In this document: one piece after another, positions 1 through 8,820 of the stretch
How positions within the stretch are numbered: the first letter of the stretch is position 1
Layout: the number at the start of each line of letters is the position of its first letter
Assembly (NCBI RefSeq): GCF_010725485.1
Contig: NZ_AP022598.1
Span: 930,001-994,000, forward strand
Direction: 5' to 3'
DNA from: Mycolicibacterium parafortuitum
Lineage (GTDB): Bacteria; Actinomycetota; Actinomycetes; Mycobacteriales; Mycobacteriaceae
Length of the DNA stretch: 64,000 nt
Translations under genes and position numbers: made by a program
Notes under the pieces: generated by a model
What the model was told of the DNA's origin: nothing
The model's database searches: none
Seen by the model: the letters and a program-made list of their open reading frames with translations, nothing else

Positions 1-1847
1 AGAACCTGGAGACCAAGGGCAACCCGTGGGGCCAGAACTCCAAGGACCGCACCAACTGGATCGACGAGGTCGACTTCGACGTGCCGGTGTTCGGTAAGGA
101 CGTCGACTCGTTCGAGGGCTATGAATACCTGTTCTGGGTCGGCTGCGCCGGCGCCTACGAGGACCGTGCCAAGAAGACCACCAAGGCCGTCGCCGAGCTG
201 CTCTCCGCCGCCGGCGTGAAGTACCTGGTGCTCGGCGAAGGCGAGACCTGCAACGGCGACTCGGCCCGCCGCTCCGGCAACGAGTTCCTGTTCCAGCAGC
301 TGGCCGCGCAGAACGTCGAGACCCTCAACGACCTGTTCGAGGGCATCGAGCGGGTCGACCGCAAGGTCGTCGTGACCTGCCCGCACTGCTTCAACACGCT
401 GGGCCGCGAGTATCCGCAGGTCGGCGGCAACTACACCGTGCTGCACCACACCCAGCTGCTGAACCGCCTGGTCCGGGACAAGAAGCTGATCCCCGTCAAG
501 AACACCGACGGCAGCCCGGCCGGACAGGACATCACCTACCACGACCCGTGCTACCTGGGCCGGCACAACAAGGAGTACTCGGCTCCGCGTGAGCTGATCG
601 GTGCATCGGGCGCGAAGCTCACCGAGATGCCCCGGCACGCCGACCGTGGCCTGTGCTGCGGCGCGGGCGGTGCGCGGATGTGGATGGAAGAGCACATCGG
701 CAAGCGCGTCAACACCGAGCGCACCGAGGAGGCCTTCGACACCGGTGCGTCGGCGATCGCGACCGGCTGCCCGTTCTGCCGCGTGATGATGACCGACGGC
801 GTCGACGATGTGTCCGCGTCCCGTGACGTCGAGAAGATCGAGGTGCTCGACGTCGCTCAGCTGCTGCTGGGCTCGCTGGACAAGAGCTCCTTCACCCTTC
901 CCGAGAAGGGCACGGCGGCAAAGGAATCCGAGGAGCGCGCGGCACGCAAGGCCGCCGAGGCGCCGGCCAAGGTCGAGGAGCCCGAGGCCGCCCCCGTCGA
1001 GGAGGCCGCACCCGCCGAGGCCAAGGCGAGCACCGCCCCGACGGAGACCAAACCCGTCACCGGACTCGGTGTGGCCGGTGGCGCCAAGCGCCCCGGCGCC
1101 AAGAAGACCGCCGCCGCTCCCGCCGAGGACAAGCCGGCTGCCGCGCCCGCCAAGGGTCTCGGCATCGCAGGCGGCGCGAAGCGTCCGGGTGCGAAGAAGG
1201 CCGCCCCGGCCGCTGCGGATACCGCAGCGAGCACCGCCGAGCCGGCCAAGGCCGAGCCGGAGGTCAAGGGTCTGGGCATCGCCGGCGGCGCCAAGCGTCC
1301 CGGCGCGAAGAAGACGGCCGCCGCACCGGCCGCGTCGGCCGAGGCCGCACCGGCAGAGGCACCGGCAGAGACGGCGGCGAAGCCCGAACCCGAGGTCAAG
1401 GGCCTCGGCATCGCCTCGGGCGCACGTCGCCCGGGCGCGAAGAAGGCTCCGGCCGCCAAGCCGGCGGAGGGCACCGTCGTGCAGCCGCCGAACGTCGACC
1501 CGGACAAGGCCACCGCGGGCACCGAGGCAGCCGACACCGCCGATTCCGACCGCGGGCTCGACGCCGCCGCGAAGCCGGAACCTGAGGTCAAGGGCCTGGC
1601 GATCGCCAAGGGCGCACGCCGTCCCGGCGCCAAGAAGGCCGCCCCCGCCGCGCCGGCAGCTCCTGCCGCCGCGGAACCCGAGGAGGCACCCGCAGCCGAG
1701 GCACCCGCCGAGCCGGAGCCGCAGGCACCGGCAGACCCGTCCGGCAACGGGTCCAGCGGCAGCGGTGACGATCGCATCGTCGGCGACGAGCCGCCGGTGA
1801 AGGGGCTCGGCATCGCCAAGGGCGCACGTCGACCCGGCCGCAAGTAG
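1..1847 (+). CDS. Fe-S-binding reductase with CCG domain (Rv0338c-type), 5'-truncated
   Basis: The reading frame is open from the window edge (first complete codon at position 3), so the N-terminal part, including any 4Fe-4S ferredoxin modules, is missing. The visible part holds a heterodisulfide-reductase-like CCG domain: VTCPHCFNTL, then HDPCYLGRHN and GLCCGAGGARMW, followed by ATGCPFC. These cysteines ligate Fe-S clusters in HdrB/GlpC-type proteins and the family is a membrane-linked electron-transfer reductase. From about position 900 the protein becomes an Ala/Pro/Glu-rich tail carrying six copies of a GLGIAGGAKRPGAKK-type motif, the last ending at the stop codon. Rv0338c of M. tuberculosis has the same kind of domain and the same aspC neighbour. 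The redox partner is not visible. Confidence 0.85.
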   Translation, partial: NLETKGNPWGQNSKDRTNWIDEVDFDVPVFGKDVDSFEGYEYLFWVGCAGAYEDRAKKTTKAVAELLSAAGVKYLVLGEGETCNGDSARRSGNEFLFQQLAAQNVETLNDLFEGIERVDRKVVVTCPHCFNTLGREYPQVGGNYTVLHHTQLLNRLVRDKKLIPVKNTDGSPAGQDITYHDPCYLGRHNKEYSAPRELIGASGAKLTEMPRHADRGLCCGAGGARMWMEEHIGKRVNTERTEEAFDTGASAIATGCPFCRVMMTDGVDDVSASRDVEKIEVLDVAQLLLGSLDKSSFTLPEKGTAAKESEERAARKAAEAPAKVEEPEAAPVEEAAPAEAKASTAPTETKPVTGLGVAGGAKRPGAKKTAAAPAEDKPAAAPAKGLGIAGGAKRPGAKKAAPAAADTAASTAEPAKAEPEVKGLGIAGGAKRPGAKKTAAAPAASAEAAPAEAPAETAAKPEPEVKGLGIASGARRPGAKKAPAAKPAEGTVVQPPNVDPDKATAGTEAADTADSDRGLDAAAKPEPEVKGLAIAKGARRPGAKKAAPAAPAAPAAAEPEEAPAAEAPAEPEPQAPADPSGNGSSGSGDDRIVGDEPPVKGLGIAKGARRPGRK

Positions 1848-1860
1848 TTCGCGAGTAGTT

Positions 1861-1901
1861 CGAGCCGGCGGGTCCCCTACGGGGCCCGCCGGACTCGTTT
1901 T
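1861..1901 (+). terminator. Rho-independent-like terminator after the Fe-S reductase
   Basis: CCGGCGGG and CCCGCCGG form an 8-bp stem, extended inside by CCCC/GGGG and outside by CGAG/CTCG with one bulge, and are followed by GTTTT. It lies 14 bases after the stop codon and before the aminotransferase start. Confidence 0.75.
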
Positions 1902-1961
1902 CGGGGGTTCGTGCGATCAGGTGCGGAAAACACCTGGACAACCCGTGGGAGACTTTTCGGC

Positions 1962-3230
1962 ATGAGTACGCATCAGGCGCCGTGGCAGACCGGCGGTGGC
2001 CAGCACCTGCGCCAGCGTGAGTTCACGCAGTCGAGCAAGCTGCAGGACGTTCTCTACGAGATCCGCGGACCCGTGCACGAGCACGCGGGCCGGCTGGAGG
2101 CCGAAGGCCACCGCATCCTCAAGCTCAACATCGGCAACCCCGCCCCGTTCGGGTTCGAGGCCCCCGATGTGATCATGCGCGACATCATCGCCGCGCTGCC
2201 CCACGCGCAGGGCTACTCCGATTCCAAGGGCATCGTCAGCGCCCGCCGCGCGGTCTTCACCCGCTACGAACTCGTCGAGGGTTTCCCGCGGTTCGACATC
2301 GACGACGTGTTCCTCGGCAACGGCGTCTCCGAGCTGATCCAGATGACGCTGCAGGCGCTGCTGGACAACGGGGACCAGGTGCTGATCCCGGCGCCGGACT
2401 ATCCGCTGTGGACCGCGTGCACCTCGCTGGCCGGCGGGACCCCGGTGCACTACCTGTGCGACGAGACCCAGGGCTGGAATCCCGACGTCGCCGACATCGA
2501 GTCGAAGATCACCGACCGCACCAAGGCGATCGTGGTGATCAACCCGAACAACCCGACCGGCGCGGTGTACAGCCGCGAGGTCCTCACCCAGATCGCCGAC
2601 CTGGCGCGCAAACACCAACTGCTGCTGCTGGCCGACGAGATCTACGACAAGATCCTCTACGACGACGCCGAGCATGTATCGCTGGCCTCGGTGGCGCCGG
2701 ACCTGTTGACGTTGACGTTCAACGGCCTGTCCAAGGCCTATCGGGTAGCCGGATACCGCTCCGGGTGGCTGGTGATCACCGGCCCCAAGGAACACGCCGC
2801 CAGTTTCATCGAGGGCATCAGCCTGCTGGCCAACATGCGCCTGTGCCCGAACGTTCCTGCCCAGCATGCGATTCAGGTGGCGCTCGGCGGCCATCAGAGC
2901 ATCGACGACCTGGTGCTGCCGGGCGGGCGGCTGCTCGAACAGCGCGATGTCGCGTGGGAGAAACTCAACGAGATCCCCGGGGTGTCCTGCGTGAAGCCGC
3001 GGGGCGCGCTGTATGCGTTCCCGCGCCTGGACCCCGAGGTGTACGACATCGCCGACGACGAGCAGCTGGTGCTCGACCTGCTGCTGCAGGAGAAGATCCT
3101 GGTGGTCCAGGGCACCGGATTCAACTGGCCCACACCGGATCACCTGCGCATCGTGACGTTGCCGTGGGCGCGTGACCTGTCCGCCGCCATCGAGCGGCTC
3201 GGCAACTTCCTGGCCGGCTACCGGCAGTAG
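1962..3230 (+). CDS. aspC: PLP-dependent alanine/aspartate aminotransferase (AspC/AlaA type)
   Basis: A class I/II aminotransferase of 422 residues that moves an amino group between alanine or aspartate and 2-oxoglutarate. The substrate loop NPNNPTGAVYS and the PLP-lysine region FNGLSKAYRVAGYRSGW (lysine near residue 257) are present, and the length is normal. The ATG at 1962 is preferred over an earlier in-frame start at 1911 because it begins at the family's usual N-terminus (MSTHQAPWQ). The M. tuberculosis counterpart beside Rv0338c is named aspC, although AlaA-type proteins are mainly alanine transaminases, so the substrate is uncertain. The 3' end overlaps the convergent DUF4304 gene by 13 bases. 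Confidence 0.85.
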   Translation: MSTHQAPWQTGGGQHLRQREFTQSSKLQDVLYEIRGPVHEHAGRLEAEGHRILKLNIGNPAPFGFEAPDVIMRDIIAALPHAQGYSDSKGIVSARRAVFTRYELVEGFPRFDIDDVFLGNGVSELIQMTLQALLDNGDQVLIPAPDYPLWTACTSLAGGTPVHYLCDETQGWNPDVADIESKITDRTKAIVVINPNNPTGAVYSREVLTQIADLARKHQLLLLADEIYDKILYDDAEHVSLASVAPDLLTLTFNGLSKAYRVAGYRSGWLVITGPKEHAASFIEGISLLANMRLCPNVPAQHAIQVALGGHQSIDDLVLPGGRLLEQRDVAWEKLNEIPGVSCVKPRGALYAFPRLDPEVYDIADDEQLVLDLLLQEKILVVQGTGFNWPTPDHLRIVTLPWARDLSAAIERLGNFLAGYRQ

Positions 3231-3841
3231 GGTCCGGCCACGGCGCTGATCCTGTCGCTGAAGATCTCCCAGCGGTCCTGGGTGCCGAAGCGGTCGCGCA
3301 GCTTACCGACGTAGGCGTTCAAGGTACCGAGGTCTCCGCTCGCCGCGAGGTAGCAGCACGTCTTCTCGTAGGCGATCAGCAGGTTGTTGGTGACGGCGTA
3401 GTCGACGAGCTCGCTCGTCGTCGAGATGCGTTCCACCTCTGCGACGACCAGGCCCAGGTTTTCGCACAGTCTCTTGCCGAAAGCCGACATATCCGTGCTC
3501 CGGTCGAACCGCAGCTCGTACGGAGCCTCTGGCACGAGGTGCTCCCAGCGACGATCGAGCAGGAATTCCTCAGGCCGATGCAGATTACGGGAATGGCCGG
3601 GGCAGGATTCGTCGATCTCCACGGAACCGACGCCGACGTTGACGAAGAATCCGTACCAGGGTGCGACGCTGTTGTTCCAGTTGGCCTGGAACTCGATGAC
3701 GTCGTACAGCGGTCCGCGCGATCGGCGAAAAGTGTTCTTGGACCTGACGAATCCGAGGGACTGGAGTACCGGCACCACCCCGTCGGCGACCATGGTCTCG
3801 TAGCGTCGTTTCAATGCCGAACGGTCGGCGCCTCTGATCAT
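3218..3841 (-). CDS. DUF4304 domain-containing protein
   Basis: A 207-residue cytoplasmic protein with no signal or membrane segment. The N-terminal part (VVPVLQSLGFVRSKNTFRRS, then an aromatic core around FQANWNNSVAPWYGFFVNVGVG) matches the DUF4304 pattern, a family of unknown function in which an N-terminal helix is followed by a beta-sheet. No catalytic motif can be named. It is convergent with the aminotransferase (13-base overlap) and divergent from the YibE/F gene, so it is probably transcribed alone. Family assignment is by recalled pattern. Confidence 0.6.
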   Translation of the reverse strand: MIRGADRSALKRRYETMVADGVVPVLQSLGFVRSKNTFRRSRGPLYDVIEFQANWNNSVAPWYGFFVNVGVGSVEIDESCPGHSRNLHRPEEFLLDRRWEHLVPEAPYELRFDRSTDMSAFGKRLCENLGLVVAEVERISTTSELVDYAVTNNLLIAYEKTCCYLAASGDLGTLNAYVGKLRDRFGTQDRWEIFSDRISAVAGPYCR

Positions 3842-3914
3842 GTCCTCAGGCTAAGTCGCCGTGACGGCCCCCTTGCGCGCCAATTCCGCCGGCCCGGCCC
3901 ACTACCCTGTCCGG

Positions 3915-5144
3915 GTGGCGCACTCGCATTCGCACTCGTTGGCCGGTCCGTCGCCGCTGGGACCGCTGGCCGCCAGGATCGTCGTCGGCCTGCTGGTCGC
4001 GATCGGCGTCGCGGTGCTGATCGGCGCGGCGCTGCTGTGGCCCAGCGGGGAGAAGGCCGACATCCCGCTGCCGTTCCAGAACGCCGCGGGCGGGGCGGTC
4101 ACCACCGAAACCGGCCATGTGCTGTCCAGTACCGCGGCGACGTGCGGCAGCCCGTCGGCGGGCTCGGTGCTGACCTCGGCGCCGCTGCCGTCCGACGGTG
4201 CCGGCGCCGAGTGCGTGCAGTCGCTGGTCGCAATCGACTCCGGTCCCAACCGGGGCGCCAACACCCTGCTCGAGATCGGGGTCGGGCCCGGCCAGCCGAC
4301 GCTGGCGGTGGGTGACGATGTCCGCCTCAGCCGCCAGGTCGACGACGCCGGGGTCACCAGCTACGCGTTCTACGACTTCGAGCGGTCATGGCCACTGGCC
4401 GCGTTCGCGCTGGTGTTCGCGGTGGTGATCGTCGCGGTGGCGCGGTGGCGGGGTTTCCGGGCGCTGGTCGGGATCGTGATCGCCTTCGGTGTGCTGGTGG
4501 TGTTCCTGCTGCCGGCCCTGCGTGACGGCGCCCCGGCCGTGCCGGTCGCGCTGGTCGGATCGGCGGCGATCCTGTACGCGGTGATCTACCTGGCGCACGG
4601 GGTCAGCCTCCGTACCAGCGCCGCGCTGCTCGGCACCCTGGCCTCTCTGCTGCTGGCGGCGGTGTTGTCCTGGGCGGCAATCGAATTGACTCACCTGACC
4701 GGGCTGTCGGAGGACCAGAACAACGAGGTCGCCGCGTATCTGGGCAACGTGTCGATCACCGGGATGCTGCTGGCGGGATTCATCATCGGTTCCCTCGGTG
4801 TGCTCAACGACGTCACGGTGACCCAGGCCTCGACGACGTTCGAGCTGGCGGCGCTCGGCGACGCGTCCCGGCGCGACGTGTTCGTCGGCGCGATGCGGGT
4901 GGGCCGCGACCACATCGCGTCCACGGTGTACACGCTGGTGCTGGCGTATGCGGGTAGCGCGTTGCCCCTGCTGCTGTTGTTCAGCGTCGCGAACCGGTCG
5001 CTCGGGGATGTGCTGACCAGCGAGCTGGTGGCGATCGAGGTGGCGCGGTCGGCGGTCGGCGGCATCGCGCTCGCACTGTCGGTGCCGCTGACCACCGGCA
5101 TCGCCGCGCTGCTGGCCGCCCCGCGGGTCGACCGCCGGCCGTAG
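3915..5144 (+). CDS. YibE/F family membrane protein
   Basis: A polytopic protein of about 409 residues with a His/Ser-rich N-terminus (AHSHSHS), one N-terminal membrane helix, an extracytoplasmic domain of roughly 120 residues, then six to seven helices. The stretch GFIIGSLGVLNDVTVTQAST and the following DHIASTVYTLVLAYAGSALP are hallmarks of YibE/F proteins, whose function is not established (a transporter role has been suggested). A GTG at 3915 is chosen; an in-frame GTG at 3861 would add 18 residues and cannot be excluded because neither has a clear ribosome site. It lies 33 bases upstream of the molybdoenzyme genes but shows no evident link. Confidence 0.75.
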   Translation: MAHSHSHSLAGPSPLGPLAARIVVGLLVAIGVAVLIGAALLWPSGEKADIPLPFQNAAGGAVTTETGHVLSSTAATCGSPSAGSVLTSAPLPSDGAGAECVQSLVAIDSGPNRGANTLLEIGVGPGQPTLAVGDDVRLSRQVDDAGVTSYAFYDFERSWPLAAFALVFAVVIVAVARWRGFRALVGIVIAFGVLVVFLLPALRDGAPAVPVALVGSAAILYAVIYLAHGVSLRTSAALLGTLASLLLAAVLSWAAIELTHLTGLSEDQNNEVAAYLGNVSITGMLLAGFIIGSLGVLNDVTVTQASTTFELAALGDASRRDVFVGAMRVGRDHIASTVYTLVLAYAGSALPLLLLFSVANRSLGDVLTSELVAIEVARSAVGGIALALSVPLTTGIAALLAAPRVDRRP

Positions 5145-5177
5145 TTTGGTGCGTCCGGCCCCGGGTATCCGCCGACG

Positions 5178-5699
5178 GTGAGCCGGCCCCACCACAGTTC
5201 TGACGTCAGCCTCGAGGTCGACGGACAGCAACGATCCGTCACCGTCGACAATCGCATGACCCTGTTGGACGCGCTCCGCGAACGACTCGGCGCCACCGCC
5301 CCGAAGAAGGGCTGCGACCACGGGCAGTGCGGATCGTGCACCGTGCTCGTCGACGGCCGCCGCGCGATCAGCTGCCTGGTCTTCGCGGTCGCGGCCGACG
5401 GTGCGCGGATCACCACCGCGGCAGGCCTCGGTGACGGCGATGCGCTGCATCCGGTCGCCCAGGCGTTCCAGGACGACGACGCGTTCCAGTGCGGATACTG
5501 CACCCCCGGCCAGATCTGTTCTGCGGTGGGCATGCTCGACGAGGTCAAGGCGGGCGCACCGAGCGTGATCGCCGACGACCTCGACGCATCCCCGGCGCTG
5601 ACCGATGACGAGATCAGGGAGCGGATGAGCGGGAACCTGTGCCGCTGCGCGGCGTATCCGAACATCGTCGCGGCGATCGGCAAGGCGGCAGACCGGTGA
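5178..5699 (+). CDS. Molybdenum aldehyde oxidoreductase, 2Fe-2S subunit (PaoA-like)
   Basis: A 173-residue small subunit of the xanthine-oxidase family. It carries the plant-ferredoxin-type cluster motif GCDHGQCGSCTVLVDG and the second cluster motif CGYCTPGQIC with the distal LCRC, so both [2Fe-2S] sites are intact. The ending LCRCAAYPNIV is typical of the PaoA/YagT branch. There is no Tat signal, unlike the E. coli periplasmic enzyme, so a cytosolic complex is likely. It passes electrons from the Mo subunit to the FAD subunit. The start is GTG. The next gene begins inside its stop codon (GTGA overlap), indicating translational coupling. The substrate is unknown. Confidence 0.9.
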   Translation: MSRPHHSSDVSLEVDGQQRSVTVDNRMTLLDALRERLGATAPKKGCDHGQCGSCTVLVDGRRAISCLVFAVAADGARITTAAGLGDGDALHPVAQAFQDDDAFQCGYCTPGQICSAVGMLDEVKAGAPSVIADDLDASPALTDDEIRERMSGNLCRCAAYPNIVAAIGKAADR

Positions 5700-6685
5700 A
5701 ACCGTTCGAGTACCACGTCGCCACCAGTGCCGCCGATGCCGTCGCGACGCTGACCGCGCATCCGGGTGCGGCATATCTGGCCGGCGGCACCAACCTCGTC
5801 GACCACATGAAACTCGGTGTGGCCGAACCTGATCTGCTCGTCGACGTCAGCCGCCTCGACCTCACCGAGGTCACCGTCGGCGATGACGGCGGCGTGACGA
5901 TCGGCGCGAACGTGCGCAACAGCGATCTGGCCGCCCACCCGGTGATCCGCTCGCATTATCCGATGCTGTCGCGGGCTCTGCTCTCGGGGGCGTCCGGACA
6001 GCTGCGCAACGCGGCGACCACCGCCGGAAATCTGTTGCAGCGCACCAGATGTGTGTACTTCCAGGACGTCACCACCGCGTGCAACAAGCGCGAACCGGGC
6101 AGCGGCTGCTCGGCGCTCGGCGGGTATGTGCGCTACCACGCGATCCTGGGCGCGTCGCCGCAGTGCGTGGCCGTACACCCGTCGGACATGGCGGTCGCGA
6201 TGAGCGCACTGGACGCGGTGGTCGTCGTCGAGGGCACCGACGGGACGCGCCGGATACCCGTCATCGAGTTCCACCGGCTGCCCGGCGACGAACCGCACCG
6301 CGACACCGTGCTCGGCCACGGTGAACTGATCACCGCGGTCGAGATCCCCGCCCCGCCGCCCGGCGCGGTCTCCGACTACCGCAAGGTCCGCGACCGCGCG
6401 TCGTACGCGTTCGCGCTCAGCTCGGTCGCCGCGGAGCTCAGTTTCGTCGGCGATGCGATCGCCACGGCACGCATCGCGCTCGGCGGTGTCGCCCACAAAC
6501 CGTGGCGGGCCCGCAAGGCCGAACAGATGCTCGCCGGCGCCGCCGCGGACGCCGACGTGTTCAGCGCGGCGGCCGACGCCGAACTCGACGCCGCGGAACC
6601 TTTGCCGGGCAACGAGTTCAAGGTCGAACTGACCAGGCGCACGCTGATCGCGCAGCTGCGGATGCTCACCGAGAGGGGCCGGTGA
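5696..6685 (+). CDS. Molybdenum aldehyde oxidoreductase, FAD subunit (PaoB-like)
   Basis: A 329-residue FAD-binding subunit of the CO-dehydrogenase/xanthine-oxidase medium-subunit family. AYLAGGTNLVDHMK is the flavin-binding AGGTx(L/N) loop, and QLRNAATTAGNLLQRTRC is the second FAD motif. It is followed by an insertion with four cysteines (CVYF, ACNKR, PGSGC, SPQC), the [4Fe-4S] loop that distinguishes PaoB-type subunits from classical XdhB. The GTG start overlaps the upstream stop by four bases and the stop overlaps the Mo-subunit start (TGATG). The electron acceptor is not visible. Confidence 0.9.
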   Translation: MKPFEYHVATSAADAVATLTAHPGAAYLAGGTNLVDHMKLGVAEPDLLVDVSRLDLTEVTVGDDGGVTIGANVRNSDLAAHPVIRSHYPMLSRALLSGASGQLRNAATTAGNLLQRTRCVYFQDVTTACNKREPGSGCSALGGYVRYHAILGASPQCVAVHPSDMAVAMSALDAVVVVEGTDGTRRIPVIEFHRLPGDEPHRDTVLGHGELITAVEIPAPPPGAVSDYRKVRDRASYAFALSSVAAELSFVGDAIATARIALGGVAHKPWRARKAEQMLAGAAADADVFSAAADAELDAAEPLPGNEFKVELTRRTLIAQLRMLTERGR

Positions 6686-8820
6686 TGACGCTGCTCGAAC
6701 CGCGCGCCATCGGCACACCGGTGGCCCGCCGCGACGGCGTGGCCAAGGTCACCGGCACCGCGACCTACGCCTACGAGCATCTGGTCGAGTCCCCCGCGTA
6801 CCTGCATCCGGTTCAGGCCACCGTCGCGCGGGGACGGGTGATCACGATGGACGCGGTCGCCGCCCGCGCCGTCGACGGGGTTCTCGACGTGCTGACGGTC
6901 TTCGACGCCCCGGAGCTGGCTGACAGCTCCGACGGTGAGCTCGCGATCCTGCAGGACGACCGCGTGCACTTCCGCGGTCAGATCATCGGCGGCGTGGTCG
7001 CCGAGACCGCCGAGATCGCCAGGCAGGCCGCGGCACTGGTGCGCACGGAGTACATCGCGGAACCGCACGACGCGGAGCTGCGCGCCGACCATCCCGGCCT
7101 GTACACGCCGGATTCGGTCAACCCGTCCTATCCCAGCGACACCGCCGACGGCGACGCCGACGCCGCGCTGGCCGCCGCCGAGGTGGTCGTCGACCAGATC
7201 TACACCACGCCGCTGGAGCACAACAACCCGATGGAACCGCACGCGTGCATCGCACAGTGGCAGGTCCGCGACGGCGAACCCGATGTGCTGCTGTACGACT
7301 CGACGCAGGGGCCCCACGCGGCCCGCAAGGCGCTCGCGCCGATCCTCGGGCTCGAGGTCGACCGGTTGCGGGTCGTCGCACCGTACGTCGGCGGCGGGTT
7401 CGGGTCGAAGGGATCTCCGCACGCCCACAACGTGCTCACCCTGCTGGCCGCACAACGGGCCGACGGGCGCCCGGTCAAGCTCGCGTTGACCCGCCAGCAG
7501 ATGTTCTCCCTCGTCGGTTACCGCACCCCGACGATCCAGCGGGTCCGGTTGGCCGCCGACAAGGACGGCCGACTCACCGCGCTCGTGCACGACGCCATCG
7601 GGCAGACCTCCGCGGTCAAGGAATTCGCCGAGCAGACGGCCGTCACCTCCCGCAAGATGTACGCCACACCGAACCGCAGGACGACGCACCGCCTCGCGGC
7701 GCTCGACGTCGCGGTGCCGTTCTGGATGCGCGCGCCGGGCGAATGCCCAGGCACCTTCGCCGCCGAGGTGGCGATGGACGAGTTGGCCGTCGCCACCGGG
7801 ATCGATCCGATCGAGCTGCGCATCCGCAACGACCCCGAGGTCGACCCGGAGACCGGGAACCCGTGGTCCGGGCGGCATCTGGAGGAATGCCTGCGCCTCG
7901 GCGCGCAGCGGTTCGGCTGGTCGCAGTGGGACCGCAGGCCGGCGCAGCGGCGCCACGGCGAGTGGCTCCACGGTGTCGGGGTCGCCTCGGCGACGTACCC
8001 GGCGATGCAGATGCCCGGCAACACCGCACGGATCACGCACGCGGCGCAGGGACGCTATCTGGTGCAGATCGGCGCCGCCGACATCGGTACCGGAACCTGG
8101 ACCACGCTGACGCAGATCGCCGCGGACGCGCTCGGCTGCGACCTCGCGGCAGTGGAGTTGCAGATCGGCGACTCGGCGCTGCCGGATGCGTCGGTGGCGG
8201 GCGGATCGTCGGGGATCAATTCCTGGGGGCGCGCGATCGTCGCTGCCGCACAACGGTTCCGCAGCGACCACGGTGACCCGCCGGCGATCGGTGCGAGCAG
8301 TGAGGCCGAGGCGCCGGAGAACCCGGATTCGGACAAGTTCACCATGCAGTCCTTCGGCGCGCACTTCGTCGAAGCGAAGGTGAACCTCGACACCGGTGAG
8401 ATCCGGGTGCCGCGGATGCTCGGCGTGTTCTCGGTCGGGCGGGCGATCAACCCGCGCACGCTGCGCTCACAGCTGATCGGTGGCATGACGATGGGGTTGT
8501 CGATGGCGCTACACGAGGAGAGTGTGCGCGACCCCCGCTTCGGCCACGTCGTCACGCAGGATCTCGCGACCTATCACTTCAGCTCGCACGCCGACGTCGA
8601 GGACGTCGACGCGATCTGGCTCGACGAGACCGACGAGCACACCAACCCGATGGGCTCGCGCGGTGCCGGCGAGATCGGCATCGTCGGTTCGGCCGCGGCC
8701 GTGGTGAACGCGGTCTACAACGCCACCGGCGTGCGGGTGCGGGATCTGCCGGTCACCTTGGACAAGGTGCTGGCCCGCCTTTCCCCGCACGACTCGACGA
8801 AGCCCTCGAGGATCCGGTAG
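6685..8820 (+). CDS. Molybdenum aldehyde oxidoreductase, Mo-cofactor subunit (PaoC-like)
   Basis: The 711-residue catalytic subunit, binding molybdopterin cytosine dinucleotide in this family. VARRDGVAKVTGTATYAYE opens the protein, GGGFGSKG and FWMRAPGECPGTFAAEVAMDE line the cofactor pocket, and the C-terminal GSRGAGEIGIVGSAAAVVN contains the conserved glutamate that acts as base. It would hydroxylate an aldehyde or N-heterocycle. ATG at 6685 is used; an adjacent GTG at 6682 is possible. No XdhC/PaoD chaperone gene follows. The last 106 bases, including the conserved RVRDLPVTLDK end, overlap the convergent PuuD-like gene. Confidence 0.9.
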   Translation: MTLLEPRAIGTPVARRDGVAKVTGTATYAYEHLVESPAYLHPVQATVARGRVITMDAVAARAVDGVLDVLTVFDAPELADSSDGELAILQDDRVHFRGQIIGGVVAETAEIARQAAALVRTEYIAEPHDAELRADHPGLYTPDSVNPSYPSDTADGDADAALAAAEVVVDQIYTTPLEHNNPMEPHACIAQWQVRDGEPDVLLYDSTQGPHAARKALAPILGLEVDRLRVVAPYVGGGFGSKGSPHAHNVLTLLAAQRADGRPVKLALTRQQMFSLVGYRTPTIQRVRLAADKDGRLTALVHDAIGQTSAVKEFAEQTAVTSRKMYATPNRRTTHRLAALDVAVPFWMRAPGECPGTFAAEVAMDELAVATGIDPIELRIRNDPEVDPETGNPWSGRHLEECLRLGAQRFGWSQWDRRPAQRRHGEWLHGVGVASATYPAMQMPGNTARITHAAQGRYLVQIGAADIGTGTWTTLTQIAADALGCDLAAVELQIGDSALPDASVAGGSSGINSWGRAIVAAAQRFRSDHGDPPAIGASSEAEAPENPDSDKFTMQSFGAHFVEAKVNLDTGEIRVPRMLGVFSVGRAINPRTLRSQLIGGMTMGLSMALHEESVRDPRFGHVVTQDLATYHFSSHADVEDVDAIWLDETDEHTNPMGSRGAGEIGIVGSAAAVVNAVYNATGVRVRDLPVTLDKVLARLSPHDSTKPSRIR

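Noticed and set aside
857..1843. Long open frame antisense to the Fe-S reductase tail
   Set aside because: It mirrors the repetitive Ala/Pro codons of the plus-strand gene and has no family features of its own.
4386..8364. Long minus-strand open frames across the YibE/F and molybdoenzyme genes
   Set aside because: The plus-strand proteins have complete, conserved motifs; the antisense frames are Arg/Ala-rich shadows of high-GC codon bias.
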